Assembly (NCBI RefSeq): GCF_003867075.1
Contig: NZ_CP032544.1
Coordinates: 3,218,001 to 3,282,000 of the forward strand
Direction: 5' to 3'
Origin: Tenacibaculum mesophilum
GTDB taxonomy: Bacteria > Bacteroidota > Bacteroidia > Flavobacteriales > Flavobacteriaceae
DNA: 64,000 nt
Part shown: piece by piece, positions 1 to 7,930 of the stretch
How positions within the stretch are numbered: position 1 is the first letter of the stretch
How the letters are laid out: the number at the start of each line of letters is the position of its first letter
The notes under the pieces: model-generated
The model's input: the letters and a program-made list of their open reading frames with translations, nothing else
The model's database searches: none
Told to the model about the DNA's origin: nothing
Made by a program: the position numbers and the translations under genes

Positions 1-93
1 GTTTAGGTTGGAGAGACGGAGTGCTGTTGTTGGTTTCTTACATTACTTTTGTGTATTTAACGATCTCTTAAAAGTGAGGGAGAAAGAAAGTAT

Positions 94-120
94 AAAAAAG
101 CCGCTATTAGCGGCTTTTTA
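94..120 (-). terminator. Rho-independent terminator after glnII
   Basis: A perfect hairpin (arms AAAAAAGCCGCT and AGCGGCTTTTTT, three-base loop) lies just past the stop of the leftward glutamine synthetase gene. It has A and T runs on both sides, so it could work in both directions. Confidence 0.8.
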
Positions 121-141
121 GTTGTGTTGTTGTTGTGTTAA

Positions 142-1152
142 TTATATATTGGCACCTTTTACGGTTTCTATAATTCTTCCAGCTACTTTGTAAGGATCAG
201 CGTTTGAAGCAGGTCTTCTGTCTTCTAGCCAACCTTTCCATCCTTTTTCTACAGTAATGATAGGAATTCGGATTGAAGCACCTCTATCTGAAACTCCATA
301 ACTAAAGTCAGATACGTGAGCAGTTTCATGTAAACCAGTTAAACGCTCGTCATTATTAGCTCCATATACATCAATATGTTCTTCTGTAACAGGTCTAAAA
401 GCTTCACAAATCTTTTCGTAAGTCTCTTGAGAACCACAAGTTCTTAATGTAGTATTAGAAAAGTTTGCATGCATACCAGAACCATTCCAATCTCCTTTTA
501 CTGGTTTTGGATGGTATTCAATGTAGTAACCATATTTTTCAGTTAAACGGTCTAATAAGTAACGGGCAACCCAAATTTCATCACCAGCTTTTTTTGCTCC
601 TTTAGCAAATAATTGGAATTCCCATTGTCCTGGAGCAACTTCTTGGTTAATCCCTTCAAAGTTTAAACCTGCTTCAATACATAAATCGGCATGTTCTTCA
701 ACAAAATCTCTTCCCCAAGTGTATCTTCCTCCTACAGAACAGTAGTACTTCCCTTGAGGTCCAGGGAATCCGCCACGAGGGAATCCTAAAGGTAAATCAG
801 TTTTAGTATCCATTAAAAAATACTCTTGCTCAAAACCAAACCAAAAGTCATTATTATCATCATCAATCTTAGCACGTGCATTTGAAGCATGTGGAGTTCC
901 ATCAGCATTTAAAACTTCAGACATTACTAAGAATCCATTTTTTCTAGTCGGGTCAGGATAAATAGCAACAGGCTTTAATAAACAATCAGAAGCACCACCA
1001 GATGCTTGCTCAGTAGAACTTCCGTCAAAAGACCACATAGAACAGTCTTCTAATTTACCGCTAAAGTTTTCTTCAACTTTAGTTTTACTACGCATGTTTT
1101 GAGTTGGCTCATGACCATCTAACCAAATGTATTCTAATTTTGATTTACTCAT
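142..1152 (-). CDS. glnII: Glutamine synthetase, type II (GSII)
   Basis: This enzyme makes glutamine from glutamate, ammonia and ATP in the cytoplasm. At 336 residues it has the short eukaryote-like GSII length. Visible family motifs are the beta-grasp stretch WSFDGSST (about residues 41-48), the metal-binding FGFEQEYF, NGSGMHANFS and the late RIPI segment. GSII lacks the adenylylation loop of the long GSI enzymes, so control is probably transcriptional or by feedback. It is divergent from a type III enzyme 184 bp away, a pairing common in flavobacteria (family knowledge). The start ATG at 1152 opens MSKSKLEYIWLDG, a typical GSII beginning. The identification is secure. Confidence 0.95.
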   Translation of the reverse strand: MSKSKLEYIWLDGHEPTQNMRSKTKVEENFSGKLEDCSMWSFDGSSTEQASGGASDCLLKPVAIYPDPTRKNGFLVMSEVLNADGTPHASNARAKIDDDNNDFWFGFEQEYFLMDTKTDLPLGFPRGGFPGPQGKYYCSVGGRYTWGRDFVEEHADLCIEAGLNFEGINQEVAPGQWEFQLFAKGAKKAGDEIWVARYLLDRLTEKYGYYIEYHPKPVKGDWNGSGMHANFSNTTLRTCGSQETYEKICEAFRPVTEEHIDVYGANNDERLTGLHETAHVSDFSYGVSDRGASIRIPIITVEKGWKGWLEDRRPASNADPYKVAGRIIETVKGANI

Positions 1153-1303
1153 GATTTTTGTTTTTGTGTTGTTTTGAGTTAATTACGAAGCAAAATTGAG
1201 TATTTTTTGTTGAAAGGCAAAATTTTTAAGGGTGTTTTTGTTTAAAATTAACTTTAAGTTAATTTAACCCCTGTTTTTTTAGGGGTGTTTTGTTTAAAGT
1301 TTG

Positions 1304-1311
1304 TATTTTTG
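1304..1311 (+). promoter_or_regulatory. Candidate -7 element for glnN
   Basis: TATTTTTG matches the Bacteroidetes -7 consensus TAnnTTTG. No TTG was found at the right distance upstream, so the match is partial. A small hairpin (ACCCCT...AGGGGT, about 1267-1286) lies just before it. If it is used, transcription would begin after the GTG at 1313, which favours the ATG at 1337 as the glnN start. Confidence 0.35.
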
Positions 1312-1336
1312 AGTGTCTAATTTAATATTTTATTAT

Positions 1337-3520
1337 ATGTCAACTTTAAGATTCAGTGCATTACAAGAGGTTTTACATAGAAAAACTGTTGTAGTAGAAG
1401 AAAACGAACGTCGTTCAGAATTGTTTGGTAAAAACGTATTTAATGAGCAAGCAATGCGTCAATATATGACCAAAGAGGCATATCAAAGTGTAATGGATGC
1501 TATTGAATTTGGGACTAAGATTGATAGGAAAACCGCTGATCAGATTGCGGTAAGCATGAAAGATTGGGCATTATCTAAAGGAGCAACGCATTATACACAC
1601 TGGTTTCAGCCTTTAACGGGATCTACAGCAGAAAAGCACGATGCGTTTTTTGAAACTGTTGACGGAGGAGGAGCAATGGAGAAGTTTGATGGAGGTCAGT
1701 TAGTACAACAAGAGCCAGATGCATCAAGTTTTCCTAACGGAGGAATTAGAAATACTTTTGAAGCACGTGGTTATACGGCATGGGATCCAACATCACCAGC
1801 GTTTATTTATGGTACGACCTTATGTATTCCAACTGTTTTTGTGGCATATACAGGTGAAGCGTTAGATAATAAAGCACCCTTATTAAGAGCATTACAAGCG
1901 GTTGATACTGCGGCGACAGCAGTTTGTAAATATTTTGACAAAAATGTAACAAAAGTAAACGCAACCTTAGGTTGGGAACAAGAATACTTTTTAATTGATA
2001 CAGCATTAGCAGCAGCACGTCCTGATATAATGATGACAGGAAGAGCATTGTTAGGACATGCACCAGCAAAAGGACAACAGTTAGACGATCATTATTTTGG
2101 ATCAATACCTACTAGAGTATTGAACTTTATGCGTGATTTGGAAAATGAATGTATGCTCTTAGGAGTGCCTGTTAAAACACGACATAATGAAGTAGCACCA
2201 AATCAGTTTGAGTTAGCGCCAATTTTTGAAGAAGCAAACTTAGCAGTAGATCACAATTCATTATTAATGGATGTGATGGAGAAAGTGTCGCAACGTCATA
2301 AATTCAAAGTGTTATTCCATGAAAAGCCATTTGCAGGGATTAATGGTTCAGGAAAACATAATAACTGGAGTTTATCTACCAATACAGGAGTTAATTTACT
2401 GAGTCCAGGGAAAACCCCGATGAAAAACTTACAATTCTTAACCTTTTTTGTAAATACCATCAAAGCAGTTCACGATTACGAAGAATTAATTAGAGCGTCG
2501 ATAGCAAGTGCTAGTAACGATCATCGTTTAGGAGCTAATGAAGCACCACCAGCAATTATATCAGTTTTTATAGGTTCACAATTATCATCGGTATTAGATG
2601 AGCTAGAAAATGTAACGAAAGGAAAACTATCACCTGAAGAAAAAACAGATTTAAAATTAAACATTGTAGGGAAAATTCCAGAAATTTTATTAGATAACAC
2701 AGATAGAAACAGAACTTCACCTTTTGCTTTTACAGGAAATAAATTTGAGCTACGTGCAGTAGGTTCATGGTCTAACTGCGCAGGGCCTATGACTGTATTG
2801 AATACAATTATAGCAAGACAACTGAATGAATTTAAAGAAGAAGTTGATAAGTTAATTGATACCAAAAAACTTAAAAAAGATGAAGCCATATTTAATGTAT
2901 TGAGAGAATATATTAAAGCATCAAAGAATATTCGATTTGAAGGAGATGGTTATGGAGAAGCATGGGAAAAGGAGGCTAAGAAAAGAGGGTTGTCGAATAA
3001 CAAAACAACTCCAGAAGCATTAAAAGCAAAAGTTTCTGAAAAAGCAATTTCTCTTTTTGAAGAAATGAAAGTGATGAATAAGGTTGAGGTAGAAGCTCGT
3101 CATGAAATCGAGTTAGAAGAATATTCAAAGAAAATACAAATAGAAAGTAGAGTGCTAGGTGATATTGCAAGAAACCATATTATACCTATTGCTATTCAAT
3201 ACCAAAATACGTTGATAGAAAATGTAAGAGGACTGAAAGAGATTTTTGGAAATAATTTTGAGAAATACGCTAACGAACAAATCGATTTAATTCAGAAAAT
3301 ATCTAATCATATCGCTGAAATTAACTCTAAAGTAGAAGATATGATTGAAGAACGTAAAAAGGCAAATAAACTAGAAGGACAAAAAAATGCAGATGCTTAC
3401 TGTAACAAAGTGAAACCTTATTTTGACGAAATTCGTTATCACTGTGATAAATTAGAATTAATGGTAGATGATAATTTATGGCCTTTAACTAAGTACAGGG
3501 AGCTTTTGTTTACTAGATAA
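1337..3520 (+). CDS. glnN: Glutamine synthetase, type III (GlnN)
   Basis: Large type III glutamine synthetase of 727 residues from the ATG at 1337 (a GTG 24 bases upstream would add MSNLIFYY, which looks like leader). It does the same reaction as GSII but belongs to the double-size family typical of Bacteroidetes and cyanobacteria. The N-terminal FGKNVFNE region, the WEQEYF metal-binding motif (about residue 216 of the chosen start), NGSGKHNNWS, and the late NRTSPFAFTGNKFELRAVGS block are all family hallmarks. The last 150 residues are helical and charged, as in other GlnN proteins. Two hairpins follow the stop. Confidence 0.95.
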   Translation: MSTLRFSALQEVLHRKTVVVEENERRSELFGKNVFNEQAMRQYMTKEAYQSVMDAIEFGTKIDRKTADQIAVSMKDWALSKGATHYTHWFQPLTGSTAEKHDAFFETVDGGGAMEKFDGGQLVQQEPDASSFPNGGIRNTFEARGYTAWDPTSPAFIYGTTLCIPTVFVAYTGEALDNKAPLLRALQAVDTAATAVCKYFDKNVTKVNATLGWEQEYFLIDTALAAARPDIMMTGRALLGHAPAKGQQLDDHYFGSIPTRVLNFMRDLENECMLLGVPVKTRHNEVAPNQFELAPIFEEANLAVDHNSLLMDVMEKVSQRHKFKVLFHEKPFAGINGSGKHNNWSLSTNTGVNLLSPGKTPMKNLQFLTFFVNTIKAVHDYEELIRASIASASNDHRLGANEAPPAIISVFIGSQLSSVLDELENVTKGKLSPEEKTDLKLNIVGKIPEILLDNTDRNRTSPFAFTGNKFELRAVGSWSNCAGPMTVLNTIIARQLNEFKEEVDKLIDTKKLKKDEAIFNVLREYIKASKNIRFEGDGYGEAWEKEAKKRGLSNNKTTPEALKAKVSEKAISLFEEMKVMNKVEVEARHEIELEEYSKKIQIESRVLGDIARNHIIPIAIQYQNTLIENVRGLKEIFGNNFEKYANEQIDLIQKISNHIAEINSKVEDMIEERKKANKLEGQKNADAYCNKVKPYFDEIRYHCDKLELMVDDNLWPLTKYRELLFTR

Positions 3521-3551
3521 AATAACCTATTTTGAATGAGAAAAAACATTT

Positions 3552-3583
3552 ATTAAAAAAGGGGGAAAACCCCTTTTTTTAAT
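3552..3583 (+). terminator. Terminator after glnN
   Basis: ATTAAAAAAGGGG pairs with CCCCTTTTTTTAAT around a short GAAAA loop and ends in a T run, 30 bases after the glnN stop. Confidence 0.8.
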
Positions 3584-3604
3584 AAAAATGAAAATGAAAA
3601 AAAC

Positions 3605-3645
3605 AAAGCCAAAGACTACGTTTATAGCGTGTTTTTGGCTTTTTC
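3605..3645 (+). terminator. Second hairpin after glnN
   Basis: AAAGCCAAA (3605-3613) pairs with TTTGGCTTT (3634-3642), followed by TTTC. It is a possible backup terminator or a remnant of one. Confidence 0.45.
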
Positions 3646-3932
3646 TTATTTTATTTTTTTAAGTATAGAAATCTTGATTGGTTTTTGAAGCTAAAAAAAA
3701 TTGTATATTAGCTATGTTTAAACAAACAGTCTATATATAGATTCTTACAGTTTTATTTTAAACTGATGGATGTAATTACAGTTACCAAACTAATCTTACA
3801 TTTTACCCCATAATTTTATCTTACCCTTATTTACTTAGCATTCTCCCATAATAAGCATTATTAGTATTTGTATGCTTATATCATACATAGGGTATGCTAA
3901 AAATCAATTAACGTATTTTAAAATTATCTATT
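3646..3932 (+). other. Gene-free leader before the curli operon
   Basis: This AT-rich stretch has no open frame. It should hold the curli promoter, but no exact TTG/TAnnTTTG pair was found; the nearest near-match is TAGTATTTG around 3860. No repeats or RNA gene were seen. Confidence 0.4.
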
Positions 3933-4841
3933 ATGAAAAATTTTTTATTAGCAGCTATTTTTTTAGCTTCAGGAACCGTTTTCGCACAGTTCGCAAACCC
4001 ATTACCAACACCAAAAGCTAACTGTTTAGGGTGTTCAGTAGCACAAGTAGGTCCTTCTTATGGAGATAGAGGAGCAGCAATAAACACGAGTTACGTAGAT
4101 CAAACAGGACACATGAATGATGCAAGTGTAGTTCAAACTGGAGTAGGTAACTTATCAAATATCGATCAAGATGGTCAAAACCAAGGATTTTCTGGAGGTT
4201 TAGGAAACGAAGCGACTGTATACCAAAGAGGAAGAAAGAACGAAACCGACATTAAACAACATGGAGATTACAATTCTGGTTTTGTAAATCAAGTAGGATA
4301 TAAAAACTACGCACAACAAGATGTAGGTGTAGGTTGGGCAGAAAATAACAGAGCATATGCTTACCAAACAGGACGTCAAAATACTTCTATTCAAAAACAA
4401 CGTTATGATAATAATGTAGCTATTGTAGCACAATCTGGTAGAAGAAATTTAGCTCACCAAGATCAAAGTACAGGAACTAATGGTGCACCAGGTAGTGTAG
4501 CAGGTATTTTACAAGTCGGTAACTATAATAAGGCTAAACAAGTACAAAGAGGTAGTTTTAATATAGATGGAATAGCTCAATTTGGAAACGGAAATATGGC
4601 TTCTACTACGCAAACATCAACAGGGGGGATAAATATTTCTGGTATTGGACAGACAGGTTCGGGGAATGAAGCTTGTGTTGATCAAAACGCTGATGCTGGT
4701 ATTAACTTAAGTTTAATTAGTCAGTTTGGTGTAGAAAATCATGCGTCTGTTATTCAAGACGCACAAGGTTCAGGAAATGCTAGCTTTATCGGTCAAGCAG
4801 GTTATATGAATAAAGCTTGTGTTGAACAAACAGGACTATAA
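3933..4841 (+). CDS. csgA: Curlin-repeat amyloid subunit (CsgA-like)
   Basis: A secreted 302-residue protein with a signal peptide (MKNFLLAAIFLASGTVFA) and about a dozen degenerate repeats of the form Q-x-G-x-x-N-x-A. Examples are QTGHMNDAS, QVGYKNYA, QSGRRNLA, QTGSGNEA and QAGYMNKA. Regularly spaced Gln, Gly and Asn residues are the signature of curlin subunits, which polymerise outside the cell into functional amyloid for biofilm and adhesion. Escherichia CsgA has five repeats, so this subunit is about twice as long, as in many Bacteroidetes. It heads an operon holding CsgE, CsgF and CsgG, which confirms the role. Which of the two curlin-like proteins is the main fibre subunit is an inference from length. 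Confidence 0.85.
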   Translation: MKNFLLAAIFLASGTVFAQFANPLPTPKANCLGCSVAQVGPSYGDRGAAINTSYVDQTGHMNDASVVQTGVGNLSNIDQDGQNQGFSGGLGNEATVYQRGRKNETDIKQHGDYNSGFVNQVGYKNYAQQDVGVGWAENNRAYAYQTGRQNTSIQKQRYDNNVAIVAQSGRRNLAHQDQSTGTNGAPGSVAGILQVGNYNKAKQVQRGSFNIDGIAQFGNGNMASTTQTSTGGINISGIGQTGSGNEACVDQNADAGINLSLISQFGVENHASVIQDAQGSGNASFIGQAGYMNKACVEQTGL

Positions 4842-4905
4842 TTTATTTATTAATAAAACTTTAAGAGAAGGGAGGAACTCTTCTCTCTTCTCTTAACTTA
4901 TTAAA

Positions 4906-5370
4906 ATGAAGGTAATGAAAGATATGAAAACAATATTATTTATAATGCTGGTTACTTTTAATCTTACTATTATGTCACAGCAAAAAACATCTACATATTT
5001 TGTATCTGTACCTCAAATAGGAAATGATGTTTCTTTTGTAATACTAGAGAAAAATATTAATTCATTAAATAATTCACAAGATTTTACCTATTCAGCAGCT
5101 AATCAAAATTACCTAACAATAAATCAAGTAGGAATAAATAATGTAGCAGAATTAAAAAGTGGAGTTAGAGATGTACAGTTAGTGGGGCAAAAGGGAAAAA
5201 ACAACTATTATAGCTTTATAGATTATTACAATGCTTCTTCTACAAAAATGAATATTCTTCAACAGGGGAATGCAAATTCATTACAGGTGTACGGAACAAA
5301 CTCTTTAATGGAAAATGTAAAAATCATTCAAAAATCTAATTATAAAACAATTATAGTTAGGAACTATTAA
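4906..5370 (+). CDS. Minor curlin-like subunit (CsgB-like)
   Basis: A secreted 154-residue protein. Three candidate ATGs occur (4906, 4915, 4924); the last gives MKTILFIMLV, the most compact signal peptide, ending near TIMSQ. The mature part has three or four weak curlin-type units (NQVGINNVAEL, GQKGKNNYYSF, QQGNANSLQVYG), fewer and less regular than the upstream subunit. By position and size it may be the nucleator that seeds fibre growth at the cell surface (CsgB role), but repeat sequence alone cannot prove that. It is followed one base later by the csgE-like gene. Confidence 0.65.
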   Translation: MKVMKDMKTILFIMLVTFNLTIMSQQKTSTYFVSVPQIGNDVSFVILEKNINSLNNSQDFTYSAANQNYLTINQVGINNVAELKSGVRDVQLVGQKGKNNYYSFIDYYNASSTKMNILQQGNANSLQVYGTNSLMENVKIIQKSNYKTIIVRNY

Positions 5371-5371
5371 A

Positions 5372-6112
5372 ATGATGCTAAGGTTTAATTTCTTTAAAAG
5401 AAAAATAAAATATATTATTCTGTTTTTACTTTGTATAACAACAAGTTATGCTCAAGAAATAAATCAGGTAAAAGCCAAAATTCTTATTCTTAAAAAAGAC
5501 AATTTTATAGCAGTAAAAGCACAAGCTGAAAATGAAGGAGTATTGTTTAAAGATGAGTTTAATTACAACTTATTGGTGTTAAAAAAGAATAAAGATGGAA
5601 GCTACTCTAACAATAAACAATCAGGAGAATTTTCTTTAAAACCTAATGAAAAAAAAGAACTTTCATTAATAAGGTTAAGCTTAAACCCTGATGAAGAGCT
5701 AAGAGCTTATTTATTTATAAAGCACAAGGAAACTTTAATAGATAAAGATACTTTAGTAATAGTACCTAAAAAGGTAGGTATAATAAAAAAAGAAAAAATA
5801 GACGAATCTAATTTTGTGTTAAAAGGATTGGTTATTGAAGAAGCAATAACAAAAATAGGGAAAGACTTTTATGATTTTTTTTACCAAGAATACCTGCTCT
5901 CAGGCTTAAAGTATCCTTTCATTATAAAAATAAAAGAGAAACCAGGATTAAGAAGAACTACAGTTTTAATTATTGAAGCTGATGATAAAAAGATTTTTGA
6001 GTTCATGACAATGCCAGGAGAAGATTTTCTTAAACGAGCTGTTAAAGCATCTTTGGTAAGATTAAGTAGTTACTCAAAACAGAGAAATACATTATTAAGT
6101 TATAAAATTTAA
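5372..6112 (+). CDS. csgE: Curli assembly protein CsgE with extra N-terminal domain
   Basis: The C-terminal half (about residues 145-246) matches CsgE, the periplasmic adaptor that guides curlin subunits into the CsgG pore: VLKGLVIEEAITKIGKDFYD, a central YPFIIKIKEKPG strand, and FEFMTMPGEDFLKRAV near the end. The N-terminal part (about residues 28-135, after a signal peptide ending SYAQ) is a beta-rich domain with SGEFSLKPNEKKELS. It resembles the small CsgC/CsgH chaperone fold that blocks early amyloid formation. CsgE of Escherichia is about 130 residues, so this protein is nearly double length. The CsgE call is firm; the N-terminal call is inference from pattern only. Confidence 0.85.
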   Translation: MMLRFNFFKRKIKYIILFLLCITTSYAQEINQVKAKILILKKDNFIAVKAQAENEGVLFKDEFNYNLLVLKKNKDGSYSNNKQSGEFSLKPNEKKELSLIRLSLNPDEELRAYLFIKHKETLIDKDTLVIVPKKVGIIKKEKIDESNFVLKGLVIEEAITKIGKDFYDFFYQEYLLSGLKYPFIIKIKEKPGLRRTTVLIIEADDKKIFEFMTMPGEDFLKRAVKASLVRLSSYSKQRNTLLSYKI

Positions 6113-6124
6113 ACAAAGTAAGTT

Positions 6125-6541
6125 ATGAAAATAGCAACCAAACTTATAACAATTGTTTTATTTTTAATAAGTTCATTTACTTTTTCACAAGAACTAGTTT
6201 ATAAACCAGTTAATCCATTTTTTGGAGGAAATAATCCATTCGGGTATCAGCAAATTTTGGCATCAGCAAATGCACAAAACGATTTTCAAGAAGAAACACA
6301 AGATCCTTTTCAACAACCATCAGACTTAGAAAACTTTACTAATAGTTTAAACAGGCAACTACTAAACTCATTATCTCAAGATTTATTTCAAGAACAATTT
6401 GGAGATCAAGGATTAACTGTTGGAACTTATGTGTTTGGATCTTTAGTAGTAGAAGTAACACCTACCAGTGGAGGTTTATCTGTAAATATTTTAAATACCC
6501 AAACAGGTGAACAAACACAAATTATAATACCAAACAATTAA
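6125..6541 (+). CDS. csgF: Curli assembly protein CsgF
   Basis: A 138-residue exported protein (signal peptide ending FTFSQ). Right after the cleavage point comes LVYKPVNPFFGGNNPFG, the conserved CsgF motif that inserts into the CsgG channel and forms its second constriction. The middle is Gln/Asn-rich with paired QDPFQQPSDLENFTNSLNRQ helices, and the C-terminus is a short beta region. CsgF couples secretion to fibre nucleation at the outer surface. It sits 12 bases after csgE and 31 bases before csgG, in one operon. Confidence 0.9.
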   Translation: MKIATKLITIVLFLISSFTFSQELVYKPVNPFFGGNNPFGYQQILASANAQNDFQEETQDPFQQPSDLENFTNSLNRQLLNSLSQDLFQEQFGDQGLTVGTYVFGSLVVEVTPTSGGLSVNILNTQTGEQTQIIIPNN

Positions 6542-6572
6542 CAACAAAACGACTAATCATAACTTAAATTTT

Positions 6573-7919
6573 ATGAGAAAATTATTATTCAAATTACTAT
6601 TCTCTTTAAGTTTTATCTTGTTTTCTAGTTGTGGAGCATACCTAAATCAGCCATTCCAAACAACGAATGCTAGAATAGGGGAAAACACCTCTTTACAAAA
6701 CGATTTAATTAAGAATATTCTACCTGTCGAAAAAGTAATCGTAGGAGTTTATAAATTTAGAGATCAAACAGGACAATACAAGCCGACTGAAAACGGTTCT
6801 ACATTTAGTACCGCGGTAACGCAAGGAGGTACATCAATTCTATTAAAATCACTAGAAGAGTCAAAATGGTTTACTCCAATAGAAAGAGAAAATATCGCTA
6901 ATTTATTAAATGAACGACAAATAATAAGGTCAACAAGGCAAGAATATCAAGGAGTTAACTCTACAAAAATGCCACCATTACTTTTTGCTGGAATTATTTT
7001 AGAAGGAGGTGTGGTTTCTTATGATTCTAATATTATTACAGGAGGTTCAGGAGTTAGATATTTTGGAGCAGGAGCATCTAATCAATATAGACAAGATAGA
7101 ATAACCGTTTATTTAAGAGCCGTATCTACATCAAATGGACAAATTTTAAAAAATATTTACGTATCAAAAACAGTACTCTCTCAAGGAATTTCAGCAAACT
7201 TATATAGATATGTTTCTTTAAGAAGATTGTTAGAAGTAGAAACAGGAGTAACCAAAAATGAACCTATGCAATTAGCTGTAAAAGAAGCGATAGATAAAGC
7301 AGTTGAACAGTTGATTATAGAAGGTGTTGTAGATGGTTTATGGACTCCTCAAGGAGGTGATAAGGTTGTCAACCTCTTTAAAAAAGAGTATTTAAAAGAA
7401 AAAAATGAAGCAGACAACACATTACTTTTTAATAGAAAGCAGGAAACAAGAAGAGCAAAAAATTCAATGACTGTAATGGGAGGCGCTTCAATAATTTCAG
7501 GAGATTATTCAAAACCCGTAGCAAGATTTGGTTTTGACTTAAAATACAGATATTTTTTTAAGAACCCTCGATTTAGTTTTGGAGGAAGCATAGGAAGGTT
7601 TGAGTTAGAAAACGAACAATCTTTTAAAAATACTTTTTTAACATCTAGTATTTTTCTAGAATACAATATGATGCCTTACGATAGGTTAACACCGTATGCA
7701 TACATAGGTGTAGGTTCAGTTTTAGAGAAAAACCTAGACAATCCTATGTTTAAATTTCAATATGGTTTAGGGTTAGAGTATTTAGTAACAAATAAAATAG
7801 GATTAACTCTTTATGGAGAAAATTATCTTTTAGGTTCAGACAACTTAGATAAGCTAGTTAGAGGAAAGAGAAATGATTTTATTTGGAGAGTAGGAGCAGG
7901 TATAAATGTTTATTTTTAA
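6573..7919 (+). CDS. csgG: Curli secretion channel CsgG with C-terminal extension
   Basis: The outer-membrane lipoprotein that forms the nonameric curli export pore. The lipobox FSSC puts the lipid on Cys20. Conserved CsgG stretches include the N-terminal YLNQPFQTTNARIG, KVIVGVYKFRDQTGQYK, and SWF-type ESKWFTPIERENIANLLNER, followed by the pore strands around LFAGIILEGGVVSYDSN. The CsgG core ends near residue 275. A further 170 residues look like alternating beta strands (GDYSKPVARFGFDLKYRYFF, YMGVG-type turns, final VGAGINVYF ending in Phe), as in a small outer-membrane beta-barrel. E. coli CsgG (277 residues) lacks this part. Confidence 0.9.
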   Translation: MRKLLFKLLFSLSFILFSSCGAYLNQPFQTTNARIGENTSLQNDLIKNILPVEKVIVGVYKFRDQTGQYKPTENGSTFSTAVTQGGTSILLKSLEESKWFTPIERENIANLLNERQIIRSTRQEYQGVNSTKMPPLLFAGIILEGGVVSYDSNIITGGSGVRYFGAGASNQYRQDRITVYLRAVSTSNGQILKNIYVSKTVLSQGISANLYRYVSLRRLLEVETGVTKNEPMQLAVKEAIDKAVEQLIIEGVVDGLWTPQGGDKVVNLFKKEYLKEKNEADNTLLFNRKQETRRAKNSMTVMGGASIISGDYSKPVARFGFDLKYRYFFKNPRFSFGGSIGRFELENEQSFKNTFLTSSIFLEYNMMPYDRLTPYAYIGVGSVLEKNLDNPMFKFQYGLGLEYLVTNKIGLTLYGENYLLGSDNLDKLVRGKRNDFIWRVGAGINVYF

Positions 7920-7930
7920 GAAAAGAAATA

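Noticed and set aside
1313..1336. GTG start giving a 735-residue GlnN
   Set aside because: It overlaps a likely -7 element; the ATG at 1337 fits the family start.
3933..4841. Regular spaced repeats that could suggest a CRISPR-like or satellite array
   Set aside because: The repeats are in protein (curlin units), not identical at DNA level, and lie in one open frame with a signal peptide.
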